The position numbers and the translations under genes are program-made. Positions 24,896 to 33,226 of a DNA stretch of 64,000 nt are shown here, in pieces; position 1 is the stretch's first letter, and each line of letters starts with the position of its first letter. The notes under the pieces are model-generated. The model saw only the letters and a program-made list of their open reading frames with translations. It was not told where the DNA came from and ran no database searches. Source of the DNA: an uncultured bacterium (lineage in GTDB: Bacteria > Verrucomicrobiota > Lentisphaeria > Victivallales > Victivallaceae); the NCBI GenBank assembly GCA_900551245.1, contig URVC01000014.1:1-64000 (forward strand), given 5' to 3'.

Positions 24896-26068
24896 TCAAT
24901 ATTTTTTAAGCAGGCGGAGGTTGCGGTCGATCAGGTTGTCGAGCGTCTCCACCGAGAGCGCCGAGCGGCCTTCGTCCGGCGGCGTGTTGAAGCAGTAGTC
25001 CACCAGCTGTGCGATGCTCGAGACCGCGACGTGCATGCGGGTGTCGCTCGAGGCGTAGTAGATGAAGACGGTCCCGTCGTCGTCGGCGATCCAGCCGTTC
25101 GAGAAGAGCACGTTGGAGACGTCGCCGACCCGCTCCTTCCCCTTCGGCGCGAGGAAGTAGCCGCCGGGCGAAGCGATCACCTTCGAGGGATCCTCCAGCG
25201 AGGTCATGTACAAGTAGAGCACGTAGCGCATTCCGGCCGCGCAGTTGCGCACGCCGTGGGCGAGGTGGAGCCAGCCGAATTCGGTCCGGATCGGCGCCGG
25301 TCCTTCGCCGTTCTTGACCTCCTTGATCGTGTGATAGCGCCGGAAGTCGATGATCTTCTCCTCCTTGACCTCCGCATGGGTGATGTCGTCGATCAGCGCC
25401 CAGCCGATGCCGCCGCCGGAACCGGCGTCGATGAAGCCGTCCTGCGGGCGGGTGTAGAAGGCGTACTTGCCGTTGACGAACTCCGGATGGAGCACCACGT
25501 TGCGCTGCTGGCTCTTCGACTTGAGGTCGGGCAGCCGCTCCCAGTTGACCAGATCGCGGGTCCGGGCGATGCCGGCGGCGGCGACGGCGCTGGAGAGGTC
25601 GCCGGGCGCGGCATCCGGATCGGGCCGCTCCGAGCAGAAGATGCCGTAGATCCAGCCATCTTCATGGTGGGTCAGGCGCATGTCGTAGACGTTGGTGTCG
25701 GGGTTGTCGGTTTCCGGCATGGTGATCGGGTAGTCGCGGAACCGGAAGTTGTCCACGCCGTTCGGGCTCTCCGCCAGCGCGAAGAAGGATTTGCGGTCGG
25801 CGCCCTCCACCCGGACCACCAGGCAGTAGCGGTTGCCGAACTTGATCGCGCCGGAGTTCATCGTCGCGTTGACGCCGATCCGCTCGAGCAGCATCGGGTT
25901 GGTCGAACGGTCGAGATCGTAGCGCCAGAAGATCGGGGTGTGTTCGGCGGTGACGACCGGATATTTGAAGCGGTTGTAGACGCCGTTGCCGGATTTCATG
26001 ATATTTTTGCGGGCGATAAGCTTTTCGTGCTTCCGGAACAGCTTATCCACTTTCTTGTAGAAACTCAT
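24896..26068 (-). CDS. GH130 mannoside phosphorylase-like protein
   Basis: A 390-residue five-bladed beta-propeller enzyme of the GH130 family (subfamily 1-like by length and N-terminus). Visible segments are NPMLLERIGVNATMNSGAIKF, the Asp-containing TNVYDMRLTHHEDGWIYGIFC, and RTEFGWLHLAHGV. Family members phosphorolyse beta-mannosyl-glucose or mannobiose to mannose 1-phosphate. A GGGAGG site lies before the ATG. It is the first gene of the operon and has its own promoter. No mannobiose epimerase or mannanase is adjacent. Confidence 0.92.
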   Translation of the reverse strand: MSFYKKVDKLFRKHEKLIARKNIMKSGNGVYNRFKYPVVTAEHTPIFWRYDLDRSTNPMLLERIGVNATMNSGAIKFGNRYCLVVRVEGADRKSFFALAESPNGVDNFRFRDYPITMPETDNPDTNVYDMRLTHHEDGWIYGIFCSERPDPDAAPGDLSSAVAAAGIARTRDLVNWERLPDLKSKSQQRNVVLHPEFVNGKYAFYTRPQDGFIDAGSGGGIGWALIDDITHAEVKEEKIIDFRRYHTIKEVKNGEGPAPIRTEFGWLHLAHGVRNCAAGMRYVLYLYMTSLEDPSKVIASPGGYFLAPKGKERVGDVSNVLFSNGWIADDDGTVFIYYASSDTRMHVAVSSIAQLVDYCFNTPPDEGRSALSVETLDNLIDRNLRLLKKY

Positions 26069-26105
26069 GGGGAACCTCCCGGTAGTGAAATTGATCCTCT
26101 GCTGT

Positions 26106-26135
26106 ATAATATCGGTGCATTCAGGGAAAATGCAA
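26106..26135 (-). promoter_or_regulatory. Promoter of the GH130 operon
   Basis: Minus strand TTGCAT (26130-26135), an 18-bp spacer and TATTAT (26106-26111), 38 bases before the GH130 start. Confidence 0.6.
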
Positions 26136-26267
26136 GAAACCCTAAAAAAAAAATAACGTTGCAGTTGAAAAAAAGCAGTCCGGCGCTACATTGAATTGAC
26201 GGCGGATTTCCGGGAGCGGCCCGGCCTTCCGGCCGGGATTTCCACGACCAGCGGCGGTGATTCACAG

Positions 26268-28529
26268 ATGCAGAACGAAAACTTTTCCGCTCCGGAGGAG
26301 ACGCCGGGCGGCTACAATTTCGGCACATTCGCGGGGGTGTACACTCCCGCCTTGCTGACCATCCTCGGGCTGGTCATGTTCATGCGCACGAATTTCGTGC
26401 TCGGCAACGCCGGATTGTTTCAGACATTGCTGATCCTGCTGGTCGGCAGCAGCATCACCCTCGCCACCGGATTTTCGATTTCGGCGATCGCCACCAACAC
26501 CGACGTGGGCGGCGGCGGCGCCTACTACCTCATCAGCCGGGTACTCGGGCCGGCGTTCGGCACCTCGATCGGGCTGACGCTCTTCGTGTCGCAGTCGCTG
26601 GCGATTCCCTTCAACATCCTCGGTGCCACCGAAGCGATCATCGACGGCTGGCCGGAGCTGCGCCCTTACTTCCCGCTGGTCAACGTCGCTCTCGGCGCGA
26701 TTCTCTTCTTCTTCGTCTGGAAGGGGGCGGACTGGGCGATCCGGGCGCAGTTCTTCATCATGGCGGTGCTCGGCGTGTCGGTGATCGTCTTCCTCGCCGG
26801 GCCGCTCGGGAACTTCTCGCTGGAGAATCTGCGGGCCAACTGGGGGCCGCTCGACACGGTGCATTCGCTGATTCCCTGCTTCGCGATCTTCTTTCCGGCG
26901 GTCACCGGCATCATGGCCGGCGTGAACATGTCCGGCGACCTGCGCGACCCGCACCGTTCGATTCCGCGCGGAACCTTTTACGCGCTCGGCACCGCGGTGG
27001 TCCTCTACCTCATTCAGATCATCATCGCGGCGGGCTGTTTCAACCGGCAGGATATGATCGCCTACCCCTACGTGCTGCTCACGAAGAACGCGCTCTTCGG
27101 GCTCGGATTCATGGTGCTGGCCGGCGTGCTGGCGGCGACGCTCTCGACCGCGCTCGGCTGGATGCTCGGCGCGCCCCGGGTGCTCCAGAGCCTCGGCGTG
27201 GACAACGTTCTGCCGGGCATCGGCTTCTTCCGCGCGGGGGCCGGGCCGCGCAACGAACCCCGCCGCGCCATCATTCTGGTGGCGGTGATCGTGCTGCCGA
27301 TTCTGATCTGGTCCGGCATGATCGGCCGGAACGCGTCCGATACGGAGAGTTCGCCGATCACGGTCATGAGCGAACTGGTTTCGCTCTTCTTCCTCTTCAC
27401 CTACGCGATCATCAACCTGGCGGCGTTCGTCGAGTCGCTCGGCGCGAATCCGTCGTTCCGCCCCCGGTTCCGCTTTTTTCACTGGGGAATCGCCGCTTAC
27501 GGGACGGCGGCGTGCGTGCTGGCGGCGTTTCTGATCGACCTGGAGCTGTCGATCGTCGCCTTTCTGGTGATCCTCGGGCTCTACATCTGGCTGCGCTACC
27601 GCAACCTCACGATGGCGTACGGCGACGCCCGGCGCGGCTTCGTCTATTCGCGGATCTATTCGCTGCTGCATCAGTACGCCCGGCTGCCGCTCCACCCGAA
27701 GAACTGGCGGCCCACCATCGCCGTCCTCTCCGGTGAGCCGGAGGAGCGGAGCATGCTCATGGAGTACGCGCTGCTCTTCAGCCAGCGGCGCGGCATCGTC
27801 AGCTTGATTCAGATCGTCATTTCCGACGATCCGCACAACATCGGGGAGCGGCGCACTCCCCAGCTCCGGCGGTTGCGCCGGCTCGCCCGCGAACGGCAGT
27901 GGCCGGTCTTCCCGACCGTGGTGATCGCGCCGGAATTCGACAGCGCGCTGCGGATCATTCTGCAGAGCCATTCGCTCGATCCCATCCGGCCGAACATCGT
28001 GATGATGGGGTGGCCGCGGCGGGCCGAGCGGGTCGTGCCTTTCTTCACCCATCTGCAGACCATCGTCGGGGACTTTCACCGCAACGCGATCGTGCTGGCC
28101 AACGAGCGTTCCAGCGCCCGGCCCCAGCGGTACGACGGCGGCACCATCGACATCTGGTGGCAGACGCCGGAAGGGGGGTCGCTGATGACCATTCTCGCCT
28201 ACCTGGTGCAGCTCGACCGCGACTGGCGCAAGAGTGTGCTGCGCATCTTTTTGCCGATGAACCGGGAGAAGGTCCGCCGAATCCGTCAGGTGCTCGACGC
28301 CGCCCGGATCGAGGCGGAGATCGTCGGGCTCGACGAGGAGGTCCGCCTCCGCCGCGTGCTGCCGAAATACTCGTCCGGCGCGGAGCTGGTCTTCATCGAG
28401 TTCCCCGATTACAACACGACCGACGTGCGGAGGCAGCTGGTGACTCACGAGCTGCTCAAGCGCGATCTGGCCGGGCTGCCGCCGTGTTTCCTCGTGGTTT
28501 CCAACGGAGAAGCGGATCTGCTGGCCTGA
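26268..28529 (+). CDS. SLC12-like cation-chloride/amino-acid transporter
   Basis: A 753-residue protein. Residues about 20-455 hold some twelve membrane segments of the APC fold (FGTFAGVYTPALLTILGLVMFMR, then GVNMSGDLRDPHRSIPRGTF). The C-terminal 290 residues are a soluble domain like that of Na-K-Cl cotransporters (NWRPTIAVLSGEPEERSMLMEYALL). Together these match the bacterial SLC12 relatives. The ion is unknown. I chose ATG 26268 from the family N-terminus; the RBS is weak, and a TTG at 26196 is possible. The next gene is 42 bases downstream. Confidence 0.88.
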   Translation: MQNENFSAPEETPGGYNFGTFAGVYTPALLTILGLVMFMRTNFVLGNAGLFQTLLILLVGSSITLATGFSISAIATNTDVGGGGAYYLISRVLGPAFGTSIGLTLFVSQSLAIPFNILGATEAIIDGWPELRPYFPLVNVALGAILFFFVWKGADWAIRAQFFIMAVLGVSVIVFLAGPLGNFSLENLRANWGPLDTVHSLIPCFAIFFPAVTGIMAGVNMSGDLRDPHRSIPRGTFYALGTAVVLYLIQIIIAAGCFNRQDMIAYPYVLLTKNALFGLGFMVLAGVLAATLSTALGWMLGAPRVLQSLGVDNVLPGIGFFRAGAGPRNEPRRAIILVAVIVLPILIWSGMIGRNASDTESSPITVMSELVSLFFLFTYAIINLAAFVESLGANPSFRPRFRFFHWGIAAYGTAACVLAAFLIDLELSIVAFLVILGLYIWLRYRNLTMAYGDARRGFVYSRIYSLLHQYARLPLHPKNWRPTIAVLSGEPEERSMLMEYALLFSQRRGIVSLIQIVISDDPHNIGERRTPQLRRLRRLARERQWPVFPTVVIAPEFDSALRIILQSHSLDPIRPNIVMMGWPRRAERVVPFFTHLQTIVGDFHRNAIVLANERSSARPQRYDGGTIDIWWQTPEGGSLMTILAYLVQLDRDWRKSVLRIFLPMNREKVRRIRQVLDAARIEAEIVGLDEEVRLRRVLPKYSSGAELVFIEFPDYNTTDVRRQLVTHELLKRDLAGLPPCFLVVSNGEADLLA

Positions 28530-28571
28530 TTATGATTTTGTCAACTCAATACAAATAGAAGAGAAAATGGT

Positions 28572-30224
28572 ATGAACAATGTCTGGATTACGCCGGTGAC
28601 CTTTCTGCTGTTCACCGGAGCCGTCGCACTGCTGACCTATCTCATCACGCGCCGGGACGAGCGGCGCACCAACGAGGGATACTTCCTCGCTGGCCGCTCG
28701 CTCACCTATCCCTTCATCGCCGCTTCGCTGCTGCTGACCAACCTTTCGACCGAGCAGATGGTCGGACTCAACGGCGACGCCTTCTCCTACGGACTGAGCG
28801 TGATGGCCTGGGAGGTGGTCGCGGTGGTGGCGCTGGTGGCGATGGCGCTCTTCTTCCTGCCCCGTTTCCTCAAAAGCGGCATCGCGACGGTGCCGCAGTA
28901 TCTGGAGCTGCGGTTCGACAAACACACCGGTTCGATCGCGAATTTGATCTTCCTCCTCGCCTACATGCTGATTCTGCTGCCGATCGTGCTCTACACCGGT
29001 TCCAAGGGGCTGCTGAGCATCTTCGGGGTTCAGTCGCTCTTCGGCATCACCTCCGAGCTGGGGATGCTCTACCTCATCGTCATCCTGATCGGCGTGGTCG
29101 GTTCGGTCTACGCGCTCTGTGGCGGATTGCGCACGCTGGCGGTCGCGGACCTGCTCAACGGCATCGGCCTCCTGATCGGCGGCTTCATGATCGTCTACTT
29201 CGCGCTCCGGTACGCCGGTGCCGGCGAGGGGATGTTCGCCGGGCTGGAAAAGGTGCGCACCTACGAGCCGGCGATGTTCAACAGCCTCGGCGGAAACCAT
29301 CAGGCGGTGCCCTTCACCACGCTTTTCTCCGGGGTGCTCTTCATCAACGTCTTCTACTGGTGCACCAACCAGCAGATCATCCAGCGCACCTTCGGCGCGA
29401 GTTCGCTCGCCGAGGGGCAGAAGGGGGTGCTGCTGACCGGACTGTTGAAACTGCTCGGACCGCTCTATCTGGTGGTTCCCGGGCTGGTCGCCTACTACCT
29501 CTACAAGCAGGGACTTCTGCCGGGGGTGGTCCGCGCCAACGGTTCGATCGACTCCTCGCTCGCCTACGGGGCATTGGTCCGCACGGTGATGCCGCCGGTC
29601 CTGACCGGATTCTTCGCCGCGGTGATGGTCGGCGCGATCCTGTCGAGCTTCAACTCCGCGCTGAACTCCACCTGCACGCTCTTCAGCCTCGGGCTTTACC
29701 GCGAATATTTCAACCCGAATGCGACCGATCTGCAGGTGGTCCGTTCCGGGAAGTACTTCGGCCTCATCATCGCCGTCGTCTCGGTCGCCATCGCGCCGCT
29801 GCTCAATCAGGTGGACAGCATCTTCAGCTACCTCCAGAAGATGAACGGCATCTACTTCATTCCGCTGCTGGCGGTGGTGCTGGTCGGCATGGTGTCGCGG
29901 CGGGTTCCGGCGGCGGCGGCGCGCTGGGCGCTGGGCGGCGGCGTGATTTTCATCGCCTTCTTCTACTTCGTGCCGCCCTTCGACCGCATCGTCAAGGCGA
30001 TGAACGACTACAACTTCCTCGGTCTGGTCTTCCTCTACCTCATCGTCTTCATGCTGGTGTACGGAGAGATTTCGCCGCGGAAGGAGGAGTACTGCCAGAT
30101 CGATGCCAAGGCGGTCGACCTCACGCCGTGGAAACATGTGCGGCTGGCCGGCGTTCTGCTGCTGCTGGCGGTGCTGACGATCTACCTCTTCTTCGCGGAT
30201 ACGAGCGTTCTGCTGGTGAAGTGA
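28572..30224 (+). CDS. Sodium/solute symporter (SLC5/SSS family)
   Basis: A 550-residue LeuT-fold symporter with about 14 hydrophobic segments. Family marks are DERRTNEGYFLAGRSLTYP near the N-terminus, NLSTEQMVGLNGDAF, the GGLRTLAVAD segment and FYWCTNQQIIQR with GAILSSFNSALNS. The last two are characteristic of SglT-like sodium/sugar symporters. The sugar cannot be deduced. It lies between the SLC12-like gene and dinB, with only nine bases to dinB. Confidence 0.9.
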   Translation: MNNVWITPVTFLLFTGAVALLTYLITRRDERRTNEGYFLAGRSLTYPFIAASLLLTNLSTEQMVGLNGDAFSYGLSVMAWEVVAVVALVAMALFFLPRFLKSGIATVPQYLELRFDKHTGSIANLIFLLAYMLILLPIVLYTGSKGLLSIFGVQSLFGITSELGMLYLIVILIGVVGSVYALCGGLRTLAVADLLNGIGLLIGGFMIVYFALRYAGAGEGMFAGLEKVRTYEPAMFNSLGGNHQAVPFTTLFSGVLFINVFYWCTNQQIIQRTFGASSLAEGQKGVLLTGLLKLLGPLYLVVPGLVAYYLYKQGLLPGVVRANGSIDSSLAYGALVRTVMPPVLTGFFAAVMVGAILSSFNSALNSTCTLFSLGLYREYFNPNATDLQVVRSGKYFGLIIAVVSVAIAPLLNQVDSIFSYLQKMNGIYFIPLLAVVLVGMVSRRVPAAAARWALGGGVIFIAFFYFVPPFDRIVKAMNDYNFLGLVFLYLIVFMLVYGEISPRKEEYCQIDAKAVDLTPWKHVRLAGVLLLLAVLTIYLFFADTSVLLVK

Positions 30225-30233
30225 GGCGGCGCA

Positions 30234-31346
30234 ATGGAGTCTCCGGCAGGAGCTCCGGAGGGCGGTGCCGGAGCGGCGCGGAAGATCATCCACATCGACA
30301 TGGATGCCTTCTTCGCGTCGATCGAGCAGCGTGACCGCCCGGAACTGCGCGGCCGTCCGGTGATCGTCGGCGGTTCGCCGGAGCATCGCGGCGTGGTTTC
30401 CACCTGTTCCTACGAGGCGCGGGCGTTCGGGGTCCATTCGGCGATGCCGACCCGGACCGCCTTCCGTCTCTGCCCGGAGGCGGTGCTGCTGCACCCGGAC
30501 ATCAAGAAGTACAAACGGATTTCCGCGGTCATCCGCGGAATCTTCCACGAATACACCGATCTGGTGGAGCCGGTTTCGATCGACGAGGCGTATCTGGATG
30601 TCACGGTGAACAAGCGCGGCGAACGCTCCGCCACCCGGATTGCGCGGGAGATTCAGCGGGAGATCTTTTTGAAGACGCGCCTGACCGCTTCCGCCGGGGT
30701 CTCCTGCAACAAATTTCTGGCGAAGGTCGCCTCCGACCTGCACAAACCGGCCGGACTGACGGTCATCCGGCCGGAGGAGGCGGAGTCGTTTCTCGACGCG
30801 ATGCCGGTGGAGAAGTTTCACGGCATCGGGCGGGCGACTGCGGCGCGACTGCTGGCGATGAACGTCCGCACCGGGCACGATCTGCGGCAGCTCGACCGGT
30901 CGACGCTGGCGGCGCACTTCGGCAAGGTGGGGGAATTCTACTACCGGATTGTCCGCGGGGTCGACGACCGGCCGGTGGAAACCGGTGACGAACCGAAGTC
31001 GGTGGGCAAGGAGATCACTCTGTCGGCAGACAGCACCGACCGCCGCCAGTTGCGGATCATGGTGCGCACCCTCTCCTACAAGGTGGCGCGGCTGCTGCTC
31101 GGCCGGGGTCTGCTCGGGCGGACCGTCACGGTGAAGCTCCGGTTCGGCGACTTTCACACGGTGACCCGTTCGCAGAGTCTTCCTGAGCCGGTGCCGGACG
31201 GCGGCCGCCTCGGAGAAATTGCGCTCGAACTGGCGGAAAAGGGCGGAATGTATCAGCATCCGATCCGGCTGGTCGGGGTGACGGTGAGCAACTTTCTCAC
31301 CCCCGAGGAGCTGAACCGCCCGGTCCAGTTAGAATTTGACTTCTGA
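30234..31346 (+). CDS. dinB: DNA polymerase IV (Y family)
   Basis: A 370-residue translesion polymerase. The palm metal ligands are visible in IHIDMDAFFASIEQ and SIDEAYLDVT. The steric-gate region VVSTCSYEARAFGV, the HhH segment (FHGIGRATAARLL) and the little-finger domain (ITLSADSTDRRQL) follow. The first 18 residues are a non-conserved extension, so a later start is conceivable, although no other ATG with an RBS lies nearby. No LexA box was seen. It probably rides on the symporter transcript. Confidence 0.95.
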   Translation: MESPAGAPEGGAGAARKIIHIDMDAFFASIEQRDRPELRGRPVIVGGSPEHRGVVSTCSYEARAFGVHSAMPTRTAFRLCPEAVLLHPDIKKYKRISAVIRGIFHEYTDLVEPVSIDEAYLDVTVNKRGERSATRIAREIQREIFLKTRLTASAGVSCNKFLAKVASDLHKPAGLTVIRPEEAESFLDAMPVEKFHGIGRATAARLLAMNVRTGHDLRQLDRSTLAAHFGKVGEFYYRIVRGVDDRPVETGDEPKSVGKEITLSADSTDRRQLRIMVRTLSYKVARLLLGRGLLGRTVTVKLRFGDFHTVTRSQSLPEPVPDGGRLGEIALELAEKGGMYQHPIRLVGVTVSNFLTPEELNRPVQLEFDF

Positions 31347-31388
31347 ACCACCCCCGTCTCTGACGAGCAAGAAAAAATATGTATTTTT

Positions 31389-31431
31389 AATGTATACAGT
31401 TGTTGGCGCCACTGTATACATTCAGTATAAT
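31389..31431 (+). promoter_or_regulatory. Promoter with perfect double-palindrome operator
   Basis: AATGTATACAGT (31389-31400) and its exact reverse complement ACTGTATACATT (31411-31422) are separated by ten bases. Each arm contains the self-palindromic TGTATACA, with centres 22 bp apart (about two helical turns). A promoter is embedded: TTGGCG (31403-31408), a 17-bp spacer and TATAAT (31426-31431). Bound repressor would cover the -35 box and spacer. The adjacent GntR/LacI-type gene is the obvious candidate for autoregulation. Confidence 0.8.
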
Positions 31432-31458
31432 TAAAGCAGACAATCCGGGAGAAAGACG

Positions 31459-32514
31459 GTGATGCACTCGATACGACCAGAAGAACTCTATCAGATTCTG
31501 CGGCAGGATCTGGAAAATTTTGCGCCGGGAAGCAAGTTCTATTCTGTGCGCGAGATCATGAGGAAATACAGCTGCAATCTGCGGGTAGTCAACGGGGCGA
31601 TTTCGAAGCTGAAGGAAAAGAAGCTGATCCATTGCGAGCCGCATGTCGGAATGTTCAACGCGATGCGGGAGAGTTCCCGGAAACGCCATCTGCTCTACCT
31701 CGCTCCGGACTGGCCGAGCCGTATGCTCCAGAAGAACAGGCTGGATCTGCAGGAGGAGGTCGCCCGGTCGAAGCACTGGTTGTTCCAGAGCCGCCTGTAT
31801 GATGCGGAAAATAATCTGCCGCTGGTGCCGGCCATCGGACTTGATGCCATCTGCATCAACAAGCCGTCTGTCCTCGACAAGCGTCATTTGATGTGGTTGC
31901 AGCATATCACGCTCCCGCTGGTGCTGACGGATTGTCGGGTGGGGGATATTTCCATCAGTTCCGTCAATGTAATGGATGAGTTCGCCGGTTTTCTTCTTGC
32001 AAAGTACCTGTTCGACCGGGGACATCGGCGGATCCTGCTGTTCAATGCCGAGCCGGTCAACTCCTCCATTGTGCTGCGCAAGCAGGGTATGCGGAATTTC
32101 GCCTCGCTTTCCGGGATCAGACTTGTTGAACTGGACTGCAAAGTGCAGCTTGGGGAGTATGCGGTGCGGAAAGCATACGAAACTTTATCCTCCTACCTGA
32201 CGGAAAAACGCGACACCTTCACTGCACTGGCCGCCATGTCCTCGGGGTGCATTCCCGGCATCTATCGCGCCTTGGGCGAGAACGGTTTGAAAATCCCGGA
32301 CGATGTGAGTGTCGCCGGATGCGACTACGCGGACGATTATGACTACGTCACCCCCATGTTGAGCGGCATCGGCGTGAAAGGGTCGTTTGCGGAAGCGGTG
32401 CTGAATGGCCTGGATGCAGTTCTGGACGGGAAAGTGAAATACTTCCACACCGAACTGCGTCCTTATATCATGGAAAGAAATTCGGTGGCGGCACTTTCTG
32501 CCGTTACCCGGTAA
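31459..32514 (+). CDS. GntR-HTH/LacI-sensor transcriptional regulator
   Basis: A 351-residue regulator. Residues 1-75 form a GntR-type winged helix (SVREIMRKYSCNLRVVNGAISKLKEKKLI). Residues 85-340 form a LacI/periplasmic-binding-like sugar-sensing domain (LVLTDCRVGDISISSVNVMDEFAG, LFDRGHRRILLF, IPDDVSVAGCDY). This combination is known from AraR-type regulators. GTG 31459 lies seven bases after GGGAG; ATG 31462 is the alternative. A perfect palindrome operator lies just upstream. The two following genes are on the same strand with gaps of 14 and 41 bases, so it probably controls them in response to a glycan breakdown product. Confidence 0.88.
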   Translation: MMHSIRPEELYQILRQDLENFAPGSKFYSVREIMRKYSCNLRVVNGAISKLKEKKLIHCEPHVGMFNAMRESSRKRHLLYLAPDWPSRMLQKNRLDLQEEVARSKHWLFQSRLYDAENNLPLVPAIGLDAICINKPSVLDKRHLMWLQHITLPLVLTDCRVGDISISSVNVMDEFAGFLLAKYLFDRGHRRILLFNAEPVNSSIVLRKQGMRNFASLSGIRLVELDCKVQLGEYAVRKAYETLSSYLTEKRDTFTALAAMSSGCIPGIYRALGENGLKIPDDVSVAGCDYADDYDYVTPMLSGIGVKGSFAEAVLNGLDAVLDGKVKYFHTELRPYIMERNSVAALSAVTR

Positions 32515-32528
32515 CAGGGAGAAGAACC

Positions 32529-33185
32529 ATGCGACGGAAAATATTTACTCTGATCGAACTTCTTATCGTAATTGCCATTATCGCCATTTTGGCTGCCATG
32601 TTGCTGCCGGCGCTGAACAAGGCGAGAGAGCGGGCGCGCACGACACAATGTCTGTCTGTATTGAAACAATATGCACTGGGGTACAATCTCTACGCGGATG
32701 ATTTCGATCAGCTGTTTCCCGGAATCTACAACCGGGGAACATCATATGTGCCTTGGTTCCGACTCATGATGCCGTACTTCCTGCCGGGAAGTAAGGAAAA
32801 TGATGAAATCAGTTTGTTTAAGCTTCAGTGTCCCAGCGGACTTGCCAGGCGTAAAACATCCGGCAGCCTGAATCTGGTCCAGGTCGATCTGCCCAACAGT
32901 ACCGGCCGGCTGATATCCCGAAAGAAGATAAAAAAACCCTCTATTACTGCGCTGAATACGGAAAGCTGGGTGAACTCATCCAACAAATATGATGCAGCTC
33001 TGGGCAGTTACTGGCCGGATCGTCCGCCGGAAGCCCGCCACAATAACGGGGTCAATATATTATTTGTCGACGGTCATGCCCGCTGGTATCCCAGCAACGG
33101 CACTTTCCGCGGCTATTCCGGCTGGCCCAACGCGCCGGAAGGGGAACTGATCTGGGAACAAAGTTCTGCCGGAGTAAAACCCTGA
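32529..33185 (+). CDS. Pseudopilin-like secreted protein with H-X9-DG motif
   Basis: A 218-residue protein. A short basic leader precedes the type IV prepilin cleavage/methylation segment FTLIELLIVIAIIAIL and LPALNKARERAR. The soluble part ends with RHNNGVNILFVDGHARWY, the histidine-to-aspartate-glycine motif typical of the expanded pseudopilin-like families in Planctomycetes and Lentisphaerae. Prepilin peptidase processing and surface or periplasmic location are expected. It sits between the regulator and the large secreted glycosidase-like gene, so it may help place or export that enzyme. No pilus assembly genes are nearby. Confidence 0.9.
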   Translation: MRRKIFTLIELLIVIAIIAILAAMLLPALNKARERARTTQCLSVLKQYALGYNLYADDFDQLFPGIYNRGTSYVPWFRLMMPYFLPGSKENDEISLFKLQCPSGLARRKTSGSLNLVQVDLPNSTGRLISRKKIKKPSITALNTESWVNSSNKYDAALGSYWPDRPPEARHNNGVNILFVDGHARWYPSNGTFRGYSGWPNAPEGELIWEQSSAGVKP

Positions 33186-33226
33186 ATCGGTTTTATGAAA
33201 ATCAATCTAACCTCTGTTGTGTAAAA

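Noticed and set aside
26262..31259. Very long minus-strand frames (728 and 909 residues) opposite the two transporters and dinB
   Set aside because: These are antisense shadows of the transporter and dinB genes with His/Arg/Asp/Gln-rich composition and no recognisable family.
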